Below, in pieces: positions 55,170 through 64,000 of a DNA stretch of 64,000 bases. Location of the stretch: contig NZ_KE159646.1 in assembly GCF_000403355.2 (NCBI RefSeq), positions 452,424 through 516,423 on the forward strand, read 5' to 3'. Position numbers and translations under genes: made by a program. Each line of letters opens with the position of its first letter. The first letter of the stretch is position 1. The DNA is from Adlercreutzia caecimuris B7. GTDB lineage: Bacteria > Actinomycetota > Coriobacteriia > Coriobacteriales > Eggerthellaceae. Below the pieces are notes generated by a model. The model made no database searches and was not told the DNA's origin. It worked only from the letters and a program-made list of their open reading frames with translations.

Positions 55170-55424
55170 TTAGCCTTCCTCGCGCTCGATGATGAGGTCG
55201 CCCAGAAAGCGGATGATGTCGTCGGACTCGAACATCGGCTCGCCGTCCACCACCAAACACGGCACCTGGCCCTTGCCGGCGAGGCGCATAAGATCGTCCT
55301 TCACACCGGGTTCCAGCGTGTCGCGCATGGGCATCGCGATGTCCTCTTCCTCCATGAAGGCGAGCACCTTCTGGCAGAACGGGCAGGTGGGCTTGTAGTA
55401 CAGCACCATGTTGTCGAAGTACAT
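55170..55424 (-). CDS. glutaredoxin-like protein
   Basis: An 84-residue thioredoxin-fold protein with the redox motif CPFC (residues 14-17, after LYYKPT), the cis-Pro motif QVPCLVVDG (about 53-61) and ESDDIIRFL (about 66-74). It may work as a small thiol-disulfide carrier or resemble the N-terminal domain of GST-like proteins. AAAGGAG lies six bases before the ATG at 55424. It follows a divergent 306-base gap shared with serC; apart from the serC -10 box I see nothing definite there. Confidence 0.85.
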   Translation of the reverse strand: MYFDNMVLYYKPTCPFCQKVLAFMEEEDIAMPMRDTLEPGVKDDLMRLAGKGQVPCLVVDGEPMFESDDIIRFLGDLIIEREEG

Positions 55425-55648
55425 GATCGCTCCTTTCCTCGGGATGGCCGCTTGCGCGCTTTCGTCACGTGATCGAGTTGCGTGCTGCTCGATGGCGCGA
55501 GAAGCATGATAAGCGAGCCGCTTTCGGTCGTTTTCAGATCTGGAATCAGGTTGATAGATCGTAAAGCTCGTGAATCTCGATGGATATGAGGCGCGTCCTG
55601 CCCCGACCGCTCGGCCCTTACGTGGGGCGACGGGCTCATGGTTAGGGG

Positions 55649-55654
55649 TACAAT
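55649..55654 (+). promoter_or_regulatory. candidate -10 box of serC
   Basis: TACAAT in the context GGTTAGGGG-TACAAT-GG, 77 bases before the serC ATG and shared with the addB promoter context. The leader contains CCCG/CGGG pairing segments but no riboswitch that I recognise. Confidence 0.45.
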
Positions 55655-55730
55655 GGCCCCGTTAACTCAAGAAAGCCCGCGGATGAGCCCGGACAGGGCG
55701 CTTCGGGCTTGCGACGAAGGAGAACCGCCC

Positions 55731-56813
55731 ATGACTCGCGTCTACAACTTTTCCGCCGGTCCCGCCGTGCTGCCCGAGGAGGTGCTGCGCCAGGCGGCCG
55801 CCGAGATGCTCGACTACAACGGCTGCGGTATGTCCGTCATGGAGATGAGCCACCGCTCTAAGCCCTTCGCCGAGATCATCGAGACCGCCGAGGCCGATCT
55901 GCGCGAGCTTTTGTCCATTCCCGACAACTACCAGGTGCTCTTCCTCCAGGGCGGTGCCACCCAGCAGTTCGCGGCTATCCCGATGAACCTCATGCGGAAC
56001 AAGAAGGCCGACTACATCGTGTCGGGCTCCTGGTCGAAGAAGGCTTTCAAGGAAGCCCAGCTCTACGGCGAGGCGCGCTGCGTGGCCTCCTCCGAGGACG
56101 AGAACTTCTCCTACGTGCCCGACGTGGCGGGCCTTCAGTTCGACCCCCAGGCCGACTACGTCTACATCTGCCAGAACGAGACCATCTACGGCACCACCTA
56201 CCCCGCGCTGCCCGACACCGGCGACATCCCGCTCGTGACCGATGTGAGCTCCATGTTCCTCTCCGAGCCCATGGACGTGTCGAAGTTCGGCCTCATCTAC
56301 GGCGGCGCCCAGAAGAACATCGGCCCGGCCGGCGTCACCATCGTCATCGTGCGCGACGATCTGGTGCGCGAGGACGTGCTGCCCTTCACCCCCTCCATCA
56401 TGCGCTATACCACCCAGGTGAAGGCCAAGTCGCTCTCCAACACGCCGCCGGCCTACGGTATCTACATCTGCGGGCTCGTGTTCAAGTGGCTGAAAGGTTT
56501 GGGCGGCCTTGAGGCCATGGCCGAGCGCAACCGCGAGAAGGCGGCGCTCCTGTACGATTACCTGGACCAGAGCAAGCTCTTCCGCGGCACCGCCCGCAAG
56601 GAGGACCGCTCTCTTATGAACGTGCCCTTCGTCACCGGCTCGGACGAGCTGGACGCCCTGTTCGTGGCCGAGGCGAAGAGTCACGGCATCGAGTCCATCA
56701 AGGGCCATCGTTCGGTGGGCGGTATGCGCGCGAGCATCTACAACGCCATGCCGAAGGCCGGCGTGGAGGCGCTCGTGGCCTTCATGGGCGAGTTCGAGCG
56801 CAACAACGCGTAG
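55731..56813 (+). CDS. serC: phosphoserine aminotransferase
   Basis: A 360-residue class V PLP aminotransferase for the second step of serine synthesis (3-phosphohydroxypyruvate to phosphoserine). RVYNFSAGPAVLPEEVL is at the N terminus, LFLQGGATQQFAAIPMNL near 68, and the PLP lysine is in YGGAQKNIGPAG near 195. GHRSVGGMRASIYNAM near the C terminus binds phosphate. I chose the ATG at 55731, with GAAGGAG upstream and the conserved N terminus; the longer frame is leader. serA follows after 49 bases. Confidence 0.97.
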   Translation: MTRVYNFSAGPAVLPEEVLRQAAAEMLDYNGCGMSVMEMSHRSKPFAEIIETAEADLRELLSIPDNYQVLFLQGGATQQFAAIPMNLMRNKKADYIVSGSWSKKAFKEAQLYGEARCVASSEDENFSYVPDVAGLQFDPQADYVYICQNETIYGTTYPALPDTGDIPLVTDVSSMFLSEPMDVSKFGLIYGGAQKNIGPAGVTIVIVRDDLVREDVLPFTPSIMRYTTQVKAKSLSNTPPAYGIYICGLVFKWLKGLGGLEAMAERNREKAALLYDYLDQSKLFRGTARKEDRSLMNVPFVTGSDELDALFVAEAKSHGIESIKGHRSVGGMRASIYNAMPKAGVEALVAFMGEFERNNA

Positions 56814-56862
56814 GGAAAGACTCCCCAGGGAGACGGCAGGGCGAAAGGCGAAAGGACGCGCC

Positions 56863-58440
56863 ATGGCGAAGAAGATTCTGGTCACAGAGGACTTGGTGCA
56901 GGAGGGCATCGACGCGCTCGTCGAGCAGGGCTACGAGGTGGATGTGCTCATCGACCCGACAGCCGATGAGCTGATGGCGGCCATCGCGCCCTACGACGCG
57001 CTCATTGTGCACCCGAACACGGTGGTGGACGCGGCCCTGCTCGACGCGGCGAAGAACCTGAAGATCGTGGGCCGTGCGGGCGTCACGGTGGACAACATCG
57101 ATGTGGAGGCGGCCTCCGAGCGCGGCGTCGTTGTCTGCAACGCGCCCACCTCCAACGTGATCAGCGCCGCCGAGCACACCATGGCGCTTCTGCTGGCCGC
57201 CGCCCGCCGCATTCCCGAGGCGAGCGCCTCCATGCACGCCGGCCAGTGGCGCCGCGGCGACTTCATGGGCAGCGAGCTGTACGGCAAGACGCTCGCCATC
57301 TTCGGTCTGGGGCGCGTGGGAGGACTCGTGGCCGAGCGGGCAGCGGCCTTCGGTATGAACCTCATCGGGCATGACCCCTACTGCTCGCCGGAGCGGGCGC
57401 TGCATCTGGGCGTGACCCTCTACGAGGATATGGCCCCCGTGCTCGCCCAGGCCGACTTTATTACCGTGCATCTTCCGCGCACGGTGAGCACCCTGGGCAT
57501 GTTCGGTGCCGACGAGTTCGCCGCCATGAAGGACGGCGTGGTGCTCGTGAACGCGGCCCGCGGCGGCATCTTCAACATGGAGGCCCTGGCCGACTTCGTG
57601 GCCGCCGGCAAGGTGGCGGGCGTGGCCATCGACTCCTTCGAGAGCGAGCCGTGCACTTCGTCGCCGCTGCACGAGTTTGCGGGCGCCATACTGACCCCGC
57701 ACTTGTCGCCCATGACCCACGAGGCCCAGCGCCGTGCCTCCACTCAGATCGCGGAGTACGTGGCGGCGGGCTTGGAGGGCGGCATGGTGGCCACGGCGGT
57801 GAACCTCGCGCCCTTGCCGCCCGAGGCCTTCGACATTGTGGGACCTTATATCCACGCCTGCAAGATGCTCGGATCGGTGGCAAGCCAGCTGCTCGGGCAT
57901 ACGCCGAAGAACCTCAAGCTTGAGCTGGCCGGCGCCATCGCCGACGCCGATCCGGCTCCGCTTCTGGCCGCCGTGCTCGACGGGGGGCTGTCCTACCGCC
58001 GCCTCGGCGCGTTCTCGGCCGCCAACGCCGAGTCGGTAGCCTCGCGTCATGGCATCTCCGTTACCACGGCCTCGGTGCTCGACGCTCAGGAGTACGCGAG
58101 CTCGGTGCGCGTCGTGGCCGATGAGGTGGAGGTGGCCGCCACCTTGTTCGGCACCGAGCACACCCCGCGCATCATCTCGCTGCTCGATTACAAGATCGAC
58201 ATGGCGCCCGGCACCACGTCGCTCGTCTTCGAATACGTGGATGCTCCCGGTCGCATCGGCACCATTGGCACCATCCTCGGCGAAGCTGGCGCAAACATCA
58301 CCACCATGCAGATCGGCACCAAGCCTGCGGAATCCTGCGCGCTTGTGTACATGAACGTGGAGGGGGATGTGGGCGAGGCGGTGCTCGATCGGCTGCGGGA
58401 TGCCATCGACCTGCGCAATCTGTGGAAGATCGTGCTATAG
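56863..58440 (+). CDS. serA: D-3-phosphoglycerate dehydrogenase
   Basis: A 525-residue type 1 PGDH, first step of serine synthesis. The NAD motif GLGRVGG is near 150. Catalytic residues are visible: Arg in NAARGG (about 233), Glu in DSFESEP (about 262) and His in TPHLSPMTHEAQ (about 281). An ASB domain (about 315-445) and a C-terminal ACT domain (about 450-525, VDAPGRIGTIGTILGEAGANITTMQIG) are complete, so feedback by serine is likely. It is in an operon with serC; serB is not in the window. Confidence 0.97.
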   Translation: MAKKILVTEDLVQEGIDALVEQGYEVDVLIDPTADELMAAIAPYDALIVHPNTVVDAALLDAAKNLKIVGRAGVTVDNIDVEAASERGVVVCNAPTSNVISAAEHTMALLLAAARRIPEASASMHAGQWRRGDFMGSELYGKTLAIFGLGRVGGLVAERAAAFGMNLIGHDPYCSPERALHLGVTLYEDMAPVLAQADFITVHLPRTVSTLGMFGADEFAAMKDGVVLVNAARGGIFNMEALADFVAAGKVAGVAIDSFESEPCTSSPLHEFAGAILTPHLSPMTHEAQRRASTQIAEYVAAGLEGGMVATAVNLAPLPPEAFDIVGPYIHACKMLGSVASQLLGHTPKNLKLELAGAIADADPAPLLAAVLDGGLSYRRLGAFSAANAESVASRHGISVTTASVLDAQEYASSVRVVADEVEVAATLFGTEHTPRIISLLDYKIDMAPGTTSLVFEYVDAPGRIGTIGTILGEAGANITTMQIGTKPAESCALVYMNVEGDVGEAVLDRLRDAIDLRNLWKIVL

Positions 58441-58588
58441 GGGAGAGGCCGCTGCCGAGCGCCTGTCCGCGCTTTCGCGGGCTGCTTCGGTCGGAGGCGC
58501 GAGCGTCATCGGGCGCGCCGATGATAGGCCATCGAAACTTTTAACTGCTTTTGGCGGCGCCATCGCGAGGTCGCGCCGCTCGTTTTGC

Positions 58589-58594
58589 TATGAT
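58589..58594 (+). promoter_or_regulatory. candidate -10 box of leuA
   Basis: TATGAT 63 bases before the leuA ATG. No clear -35, and no leader peptide with a leucine run was seen. Confidence 0.4.
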
Positions 58595-58656
58595 GCTCTC
58601 GGTCAGTTTTGCCCGCGCCGCGCGACGCGGGGCCACGGAAAGAAAGAAGGAACGGC

Positions 58657-60177
58657 ATGACACGCAAGATCGACATCTTCGACACCACGTTGCGCGACGG
58701 CGAGCAGTCGCCCGGCGCTTCCATGAACACCGAGGAGAAACTGGTCATCGCGCGTGAGCTCCTTCGCCTGAACGTTGACGTCATCGAGGCCGGCTTCCCC
58801 ATTTCCAGCCCGGGCGACTTCGAGAGCGTGCGCCGCATCGCCGAGCTGGCAGGTGATGCCGCCACGGTGTGCGCCCTCACCCGCGCGGTGGAGAAGGACA
58901 TCGACTCGGCCGCCGATGCGCTGCGCTACGCCAAGCGCCCCCGTATCCACACCGGCATCGGCGTGTCGCCCTCGCACATGCGCGACAAGCTGCGCATCAC
59001 CGAGGACGAGTGCGTCGAGCGCGCCGTGAAGTGCGTGAGCTACGCGAAGAAGTTCGTCGAGGACGTGCAGTTCTACGCCGAGGACGCGGGTCGTTCCGAC
59101 TTCGCCTTCCTGGCGCGGGTCATCGAGGCGGTCGTCGCCGCCGGCGCCACGGTGGTGAACATCCCCGACACCACGGGTTACTCGCTGCCCGAGGACTTCG
59201 GCGCGCGCATCAAGTACCTCATGGACCACGTGAAGGGCATCGAGAACGTCACGGTGTCGGTGCACTGCCACAACGATCTGGGCATGGCCACGGCGCTGTC
59301 GCTCGCGGGCGTGCGCAACGGCGCCACGCAGATCGAGTGCACCATCAACGGCCTGGGCGAGCGTGCGGGCAACACGGCCATGGAGGAAGTGGTCATGGCC
59401 ATGCGCATGCACGGTGCCGAGCTGGATGCCCACACCGACATCAACACCCGCGAGTTCATTAAGGCGAGCCGCCTGGTCAGCTCTATCACGGGCATGAACG
59501 TGCAGGCCAACAAGGCCATCGTGGGAGCCAACGCCTTCGCGCACTCCTCGGGCATCCACCAGGACGGCGTGCTGAAGAAGCGCGATACCTACGAGATCAT
59601 CGACCCGGCCGAGGTGGGCGTGGGGGCCAGCCAGATCGTGCTGACGGCCCGCAGCGGGCACGCGGCCTTGAAGCACCGCCTGGAGGAGCTGGGCTATGTC
59701 TACGAGGGCGATGAGCTCGACCGCATCTATACCGCCTTTCTGGATGTGGCCGACAAGAAGAAGGAAGTCTATGACGAGGATCTGGAGGCCCTCGTCAACG
59801 AGAGCGACCGCGAGCTGACGGCGCTCTACACCCTGGAGGGCGTGCAGGTGAGCTGCGGCTTCCCGCTGAAGCCCACGGCCACCGTCACCCTGCGCGGGCC
59901 CGAGGGCGACGAGCGCACCGTGTGCGACTGGGGCACCGGCCCCATCGATGCGGTGTACAAGGCCATCGACCAGATCGTGCAGGTGGACAACGACCTGTCC
60001 GAGTTCGCGGTGACGGCCGTTACCCGCGGCATCGACGCGCTCGGCGAGGTGACCGTGCGCGTGAAGGCTGCCGGCGGCGAGGTGTACGTGGGCCGCGGTG
60101 CCGACGGGGACATCATCGTGTCCTCGGCCAAGGCCTATCTGAACGCGCTCAACCGCCTGCTTGCCGAGAAGCGCTAG
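58657..60177 (+). CDS. leuA: 2-isopropylmalate synthase
   Basis: A 506-residue LeuA, first committed step of leucine synthesis (acetyl-CoA plus 2-oxoisovalerate). The catalytic signature [17 protein letters not shown] is at 5-21, the metal motif [12 protein letters not shown] is near 203, and the second family signature is [15 protein letters not shown]. The C-terminal LeuA dimerisation (allosteric) domain, about 385-506, is present and rules out a simple HMGL-like lyase. Re-citrate or citramalate synthase activity cannot be fully excluded. AAAGAAGGAA precedes the ATG at 58657. leuB, leuC and leuD are not nearby. Confidence 0.93.
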   Translation: MTRKIDIFDTTLRDGEQSPGASMNTEEKLVIARELLRLNVDVIEAGFPISSPGDFESVRRIAELAGDAATVCALTRAVEKDIDSAADALRYAKRPRIHTGIGVSPSHMRDKLRITEDECVERAVKCVSYAKKFVEDVQFYAEDAGRSDFAFLARVIEAVVAAGATVVNIPDTTGYSLPEDFGARIKYLMDHVKGIENVTVSVHCHNDLGMATALSLAGVRNGATQIECTINGLGERAGNTAMEEVVMAMRMHGAELDAHTDINTREFIKASRLVSSITGMNVQANKAIVGANAFAHSSGIHQDGVLKKRDTYEIIDPAEVGVGASQIVLTARSGHAALKHRLEELGYVYEGDELDRIYTAFLDVADKKKEVYDEDLEALVNESDRELTALYTLEGVQVSCGFPLKPTATVTLRGPEGDERTVCDWGTGPIDAVYKAIDQIVQVDNDLSEFAVTAVTRGIDALGEVTVRVKAAGGEVYVGRGADGDIIVSSAKAYLNALNRLLAEKR

Positions 60178-60223
60178 GGCGCGGCGCGGTCGCGCGCCGG
60201 AAAGCGCGCCCCTTGGCTCCGCG

Positions 60224-60256
60224 AAGCCGACGGCCCGTCCGTCGGCTTCTTCTTTT
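60224..60256 (+). terminator. leuA terminator
   Basis: A perfect 10-bp stem (60224-60233 with 60239-60248), a five-base loop and a C/T-rich tail ending in TTTT. Confidence 0.88.
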
Positions 60257-60272
60257 CCCAGGTGTTTTCGTG

Positions 60273-60278
60273 TATGAT
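60273..60278 (+). promoter_or_regulatory. candidate -10 box of the XRE-cupin/acyl-CoA ligase operon
   Basis: TATGAT 29 bases before the ATG at 60308, with a GGAGAAGGAGAG ribosome-binding stretch in between. Confidence 0.5.
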
Positions 60279-60307
60279 ACGCCGATACCCTAGGAGAAGG
60301 AGAGGCT

Positions 60308-60886
60308 ATGGCTGAGGACAACAAGCTCGGGCGCAAGATCACGACCCTGCGCGAGGCGCATCACCTGTCGGCCCAGGATCTGGCCGATCGCTGCGGCTGC
60401 GACGTGGCGCTCATCGAGCAGCTGGAAGGCGGGGAAGTGCCCGCGTCGCTCGCGCCCCTCATCAAGCTGACCCGCGCCCTCGGGGTGCGCCTGGGTACCC
60501 TGATGGATGACGACGAGGACTTCGGGCCGGCCTATATCAGCGCCGAGGCCATGGCCGAGGTGGAGCGCGTGAAATCGCTCCAGACTGCCAAAGATGCTGG
60601 CGACCTGGCCTATTTCAGCTTGGCCGCGGGCCGTCCGTCCCGCCATATGGACCCCTTCATCATCACGGTGACCCCCACCGGCGAGGCCACGCACAAGCTG
60701 GATTCCCATGAGGGGGAGGAGTGGCTCTACGGCATGGAGGGCTCCATCGAGATCGAGTACGGCAGCGAGACCTACGTGCTCGGCCCCGGCGAGTCCATCT
60801 ACTACGACTCCATCGTGCCCCACCAGGTGCGCGCCCACGCGGGCCAGAACGCGAAGTTCCTGGCTTGCGTATATACCCCTTTTTAG
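60308..60886 (+). CDS. XRE-family regulator with cupin sensor domain
   Basis: A 192-residue two-domain protein. Residues about 8-65 are a Cro/CI HTH ([38 protein letters not shown]), and about 110-190 form a cupin ([43 protein letters not shown]) with metal-type His/Glu residues. XRE-cupin regulators sense small ligands and often control the next gene, here the acyl-CoA ligase after eight bases. Confidence 0.9.
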   Translation: MAEDNKLGRKITTLREAHHLSAQDLADRCGCDVALIEQLEGGEVPASLAPLIKLTRALGVRLGTLMDDDEDFGPAYISAEAMAEVERVKSLQTAKDAGDLAYFSLAAGRPSRHMDPFIITVTPTGEATHKLDSHEGEEWLYGMEGSIEIEYGSETYVLGPGESIYYDSIVPHQVRAHAGQNAKFLACVYTPF

Positions 60887-60894
60887 GAGGCGCG

Positions 60895-62586
60895 ATGACT
60901 GAAGAGCAGAACGCCGCGCCGGTGCCCGGGTCGCCGGATTATCCGCTGCACTCGGAGCTGACCCTTGGCGCCTATCTGAAAGAGCAGGTGGCGAAAGACC
61001 CCGACCACGAGTTCGTGGTGTACCCCGACCGCGACCTGCGCTGGACCTACCGCGACTTCGACGAGCGCACCGACAACCTGGCCAAGGGCCTCTTGGCCAT
61101 CGGCATGAAGCCGGGCGATCACTTGGGCGTGTGGGCGCGTAACATCCCCGACTGGCTCACCTTCATGTACGCTTCCGCCAAGATCGGCGTGGTCATGGTG
61201 ACGGTGAACCCGGTGTACAAGTCCCACGAGCTGGACTACGTGCTGAAGCAGTCGGATATGAAGGCGCTGTGCGTCATCGATGCCTACCGCGACGTGGACT
61301 ACCTGAAGATCATCCGCGATCTGGTGCCCGAATCGCTCAATGTGCAGCGCGGGTTCCTGCGCTCGGAGGAGTATCCCTTCCTGGAGAACCTCATTTACAT
61401 GGGGCCCGAGAAGCACCGCGGTTTCTACAGCGTGCCAGAGCTTCTGCTGCTCGGCCAGCACAAGCCCGACAGTTCCCTGGAGTGGGCCCAGGGCCAGTTC
61501 GACAACAACGACGTGGTCATGATGCAGTACACGAGCGGCACCACGGGCTTCCCCAAGGGCGTCATGCTCACCCACCGCAATATCCTGAACAACGGCTTCT
61601 ACATCGGCGAGGGGCAGAAGCTGGGCGCGTGCGACCGCGTGTGCCTGCCGGTGCCCTTCTTCCACTGCTTCGGCTGCGTGCTGGGGGTCATGGCCTCGCT
61701 CACCCACCGCTGCACCATGATCATCGTGGAGGATTTCGACGCGGGGCTCGTGCTGCAGGCCCTGCACAAGGAGCGCGCCACGGCGGTCTACGGCGTGCCC
61801 ACCATGTTCATCGCCGAGCTGAACCACCCGGATTTCGACTCCTTCGACCTGTCCCATCTGCGCACGGGCATCATGGCCGGCAGCCCCTGCCCGCCCGAGA
61901 CCATGCGCGAGGTGATGGAGCGCATGAACATGCGGGATGTGACCATCTGCTACGGCCTCACCGAGACGAGCCCCGTGTTCACCCAGACCTCGGTGGACGA
62001 CGACATTCCCCACAAGTGCGAGACCGTGGGCCGGGCGCACCCGCCTGTGGAGGTGCGCATCCTGGACCCGAACGACGGCCACATCTGCGCCCCCGGCGAG
62101 CACGGCGAGCTGTGCTGCAAGGGCTACAACGTCATGAAGGGCTACTACAAGATGCCCGAGGAGACGGCCAAGGCCATCGATGCGAACGGCTTCCTCCATT
62201 CCGGCGACATGGGCACCGTTGACGAGGACGGCTACTTCCGCGTCACGGGCCGCATCAAGGACATGATCATCCGCGGCGGCGAGAACATCTACCCCCTTGA
62301 GGTGGAGAACTTCCTGCTCACCATGCCCGGCGTGCTGGATGCCCAGGTGGTGGGCATCCCCGATGCGAAGTACGGCGAGATCGTCGGCGCCTTCATTCGC
62401 GTGCGGCCGGGCCACGAGGCCATGACCGAGGATGACGTGCGCGAGTATGCCATCCCGCGCATCGCCCGCTACAAGGTGCCCAAGCGCGTGTTCTTCGTGG
62501 ACGACTTCCCCATGACCCCTTCCATGAAGGTGCAGAAGTTCAAGCTGCGCGAGATGGCCGAGGAGCTGGTGAAGGCAGGGCAGTAG
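60895..62586 (+). CDS. AMP-dependent acyl-CoA synthetase
   Basis: A 563-residue adenylate-forming ligase. The P-loop-like motif [12 protein letters not shown] is near 212, YGLTETSP near 354, [15 protein letters not shown] near 402, [22 protein letters not shown] near 445, and the catalytic Lys region is in the C-terminal [11 protein letters not shown] block. It should activate a carboxylic acid to its CoA thioester; long-chain or medium-chain fatty acids are likely but not certain. TTAGGAGG lies before the ATG at 60895. It is co-transcribed with the XRE-cupin regulator. Confidence 0.9.
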   Translation: MTEEQNAAPVPGSPDYPLHSELTLGAYLKEQVAKDPDHEFVVYPDRDLRWTYRDFDERTDNLAKGLLAIGMKPGDHLGVWARNIPDWLTFMYASAKIGVVMVTVNPVYKSHELDYVLKQSDMKALCVIDAYRDVDYLKIIRDLVPESLNVQRGFLRSEEYPFLENLIYMGPEKHRGFYSVPELLLLGQHKPDSSLEWAQGQFDNNDVVMMQYTSGTTGFPKGVMLTHRNILNNGFYIGEGQKLGACDRVCLPVPFFHCFGCVLGVMASLTHRCTMIIVEDFDAGLVLQALHKERATAVYGVPTMFIAELNHPDFDSFDLSHLRTGIMAGSPCPPETMREVMERMNMRDVTICYGLTETSPVFTQTSVDDDIPHKCETVGRAHPPVEVRILDPNDGHICAPGEHGELCCKGYNVMKGYYKMPEETAKAIDANGFLHSGDMGTVDEDGYFRVTGRIKDMIIRGGENIYPLEVENFLLTMPGVLDAQVVGIPDAKYGEIVGAFIRVRPGHEAMTEDDVREYAIPRIARYKVPKRVFFVDDFPMTPSMKVQKFKLREMAEELVKAGQ

Positions 62587-62700
62587 GGAAGTGGTAAATT
62601 CGCTCCCTTCGGCGAAAGCCGCTCCTGTGGAGCCGACGTTCGGGTACACTCGTCATGTGGCCCGCCGCACGCCATTGCGGCCGTAAGAAAAGGAGCCGTC

Positions 62701-63195
62701 GTGAAACGTGCGCTTACTCCCGGTACCTTCGATCCCATCACCGTGGGTCATCTCGACGTTATAAGCCGCGCGGCCCAGCTGGTCGACGAGGTCGTCGTCG
62801 CTGTGGCCGTTTCCGCCAAGAAGCAGCCGCTGTTCTCGCTGGAAGAGCGCGTGCGGCTGGCTCGCGAGGCAACGGCTCATCTGGCGAATGTGCGCGTAGA
62901 GCCCTTCGATGAGCTGCTCGTTGATTTTGCCCATCGAGTGGGCGCTCAGGCGGTAGTGAAGGGCCTGCGCGCCATTACCGACTTCGAGTACGAGTTTCAG
63001 ATGACGGCGCTCAACTACCAGCTGGACAAGGAGCTCGAGACCCTGTTCATTATGTCCACGCCCCAGCACATGTACCTCTCCTCGTCCATTGTGCGCGAGA
63101 TCGCCTCGCTGGGGGGCGATGTGTCCCAGTTCGTCAGCCCTTGTGTGGAGGAGGCCCTGCGCCGACGTTACGCGGAAATAGCTGCCGGGAAGTAG
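62701..63195 (+). CDS. coaD: phosphopantetheine adenylyltransferase
   Basis: A 164-residue CoaD, fourth step of CoA synthesis. The nucleotidyltransferase motif TPGTFDPITVGHLDVI (residues 5-20) includes TxGH. KGLRAITDFEYEFQM (about 87-101) binds phosphopantetheine, and YLSSSIVREIASLGGDVSQFV is the ISSTxVR-type block. It starts with GTG at 62701 after AAAAGGAGCC. A TACACT element at 62645 is a possible -10. Confidence 0.97.
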   Translation: MKRALTPGTFDPITVGHLDVISRAAQLVDEVVVAVAVSAKKQPLFSLEERVRLAREATAHLANVRVEPFDELLVDFAHRVGAQAVVKGLRAITDFEYEFQMTALNYQLDKELETLFIMSTPQHMYLSSSIVREIASLGGDVSQFVSPCVEEALRRRYAEIAAGK

Positions 63196-63219
63196 GCTGC
63201 CGGACACGTAATGCAACGA

Positions 63220-63253
63220 GAGAGGGCGCCTCAACTGGGGCGCCCCCTCTTCT
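63220..63253. terminator. bidirectional terminator between coaD and the flavin reductase gene
   Basis: A GC-rich hairpin (5' arm ending 63230, 3' arm 63239-63250, small bulge) followed by TCTTT, between convergent genes. Confidence 0.65.
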
Positions 63254-63289
63254 TTCAGCCTCCGCAGTGCCGGGAGGTGCAGTTAGCGT

Positions 63290-64000
63290 TTAGGCCAGCG
63301 CGTACTTTGCGGCGTTGGTGCCGGCATTGCGGCCGAAGGTCATGCAGTCGGCGATGGCATTGCCACCCAGGCGGTTGCTTCCGTGGATGCCGCCCGTGAC
63401 CTCGCCGGCGGCGTAGAGGCCGGGGATGACCTTGCCGTCGGCGGAGACCGCCTCGGACTCCACGTTCACATGGATGCCGCCCATGGTGTGGTGCACCGTG
63501 GGCACCTTGCGGCAGGCGTACCAGGGGCCGTCCACCATCTCGGCGTCGGCGGTGTTGTCGGCCACGAAGCCGAACTCGTCTTCCGCGCCGCCCACCACGG
63601 CGTTGTAGGCGTCGATGGAGGCCTGCAGGTTCGCGGCATCCACGTCCATGGCCTTGGCGAGCTCGTCGACGGTCTCGCCGGTCACGATGTGCTGCAGGGC
63701 CAGCATGTTGTTGATGGTGGCGCCGTTGGCGTCGGGCTCGTCGGGATCGGGGTAGCGCAGGGTGTTCACGACCACCCAGTAGGTGCCGTCGGGCTGGGCG
63801 AAGATGTTCTTGCACAAAACGTCGCGCTCGGCGCCCTCGTTCACGAAGCGCTTGCCCTCCTTGTTCACGAAGATGCGGTTGCGGCCGGAAGTGCGGATGT
63901 CCTCCATGAGGCCCGTGCCCGGGGTGCCGCAGGGGTGCAGCTGGATGTCGGACAGGCCGATGAGCTCGGCACCGGCCCCTTCGGCGAGCGCCAGGCCCTC
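63290..64000 (-). CDS. FAD-binding flavocytochrome-c/fumarate-reductase-type oxidoreductase (C-terminal part)
   Basis: The last 236 codons of a larger gene that runs off the window. Blocks seen: IQLHPCGTPGTGLMEDIRTSGRNRIFVNKEGKRFVNEGAERD, then WYACRKVPTVHHTMGGIHVN and the FAD-domain ending GLYAAGEVTGGIHGSNRLGGNAIADCMTFGRNAG. These match the catalytic and FAD-binding parts of fumarate/urocanate-reductase-like flavoproteins, a greatly expanded group in Eggerthellaceae. The electron acceptor it reduces, and whether it has heme or FMN domains or a Tat signal, lie beyond the window. Confidence 0.88.
   Translation of the reverse strand, partial: EGLALAEGAGAELIGLSDIQLHPCGTPGTGLMEDIRTSGRNRIFVNKEGKRFVNEGAERDVLCKNIFAQPDGTYWVVVNTLRYPDPDEPDANGATINNMLALQHIVTGETVDELAKAMDVDAANLQASIDAYNAVVGGAEDEFGFVADNTADAEMVDGPWYACRKVPTVHHTMGGIHVNVESEAVSADGKVIPGLYAAGEVTGGIHGSNRLGGNAIADCMTFGRNAGTNAAKYALA

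Overview
The window is high-GC bacterial DNA. Dense operons, GTG/TTG starts and some apparently leaderless promoters suggest an actinobacterium. TrmFO, AddAB, two DUF917/hydantoinase-like pairs and a flavocytochrome-c-type reductase best fit an anaerobic gut coriobacterium of the Eggerthellaceae (Eggerthella/Gordonibacter/Adlercreutzia-like). The taxonomic call is inference from gene content, not from a marker gene.

Layout. (1) 113-9475 is a catabolic-looking locus. Two copies of a DUF917 gene plus a hydantoinase/oxoprolinase-type gene surround a nitrilase-family amidohydrolase and two divergently transcribed NCS1 (cytosine/hydantoin-type) permeases. (2) 9603-19585 is housekeeping: two identical tRNA-Asp genes, an isochorismatase-Nudix fusion, an SPFH protein, rplS, rnhB, a YraN nuclease, comM, dprA, trmFO and a Xer recombinase. 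(3) 19890-23773 is a lower-GC accessory stretch: a 32-residue membrane peptide, a small XRE regulator with a palindromic operator, and a three-gene envelope operon. (4) 23980-30856 holds an MFS transporter, uvrA with a LexA box, an anchored unknown protein and gdhA. (5) 30945-37835 is a defence and repair cluster: a ferredoxin-protein remnant, a MntA-HepT-like toxin-antitoxin pair joined to an AlkD-like gene, a leaderless LexA-box Y-family polymerase with a YolD-like partner, a DUF2130 protein and an AbiEi/AbiEii pair. (6) 37914-46610 holds a Lys/Cys-rich small protein, a HIRAN protein, a Sel1/TPR protein and the AddB/AddA helicase-nuclease. (7) 46725-49581 holds an ECF sigma factor with its probable membrane anti-sigma factor and a Phd/RelE pair. 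(8) About 49615-54230 is a decayed prophage segment: tail-fibre and BspA-like remnants, a three-gene minus-strand operon, a holin and an endolysin interrupted by one amber codon. (9) 54298-64000 is metabolic: DDAH-like hydrolase, glutaredoxin, serC, serA, leuA, an XRE-cupin regulator, an acyl-CoA ligase, coaD and the 3' part of a flavin reductase.

How the parts work together. serC and serA are adjacent and give two of the three steps of serine synthesis. comM, dprA and xer sit in a DNA-processing run. uvrA and the Y-family polymerase carry near-identical LexA boxes, so an SOS regulon can be read from the sequence. Three toxin-antitoxin modules each have a palindrome or inverted repeat at or next to a candidate promoter.

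The most unusual items are the duplicated DUF917/hydantoinase locus, the isochorismatase-Nudix fusion, the nested inverted repeat at 11262-11363, the amber-interrupted endolysin, and the paired 13-bp operator-like sites at 52475 and 52535.
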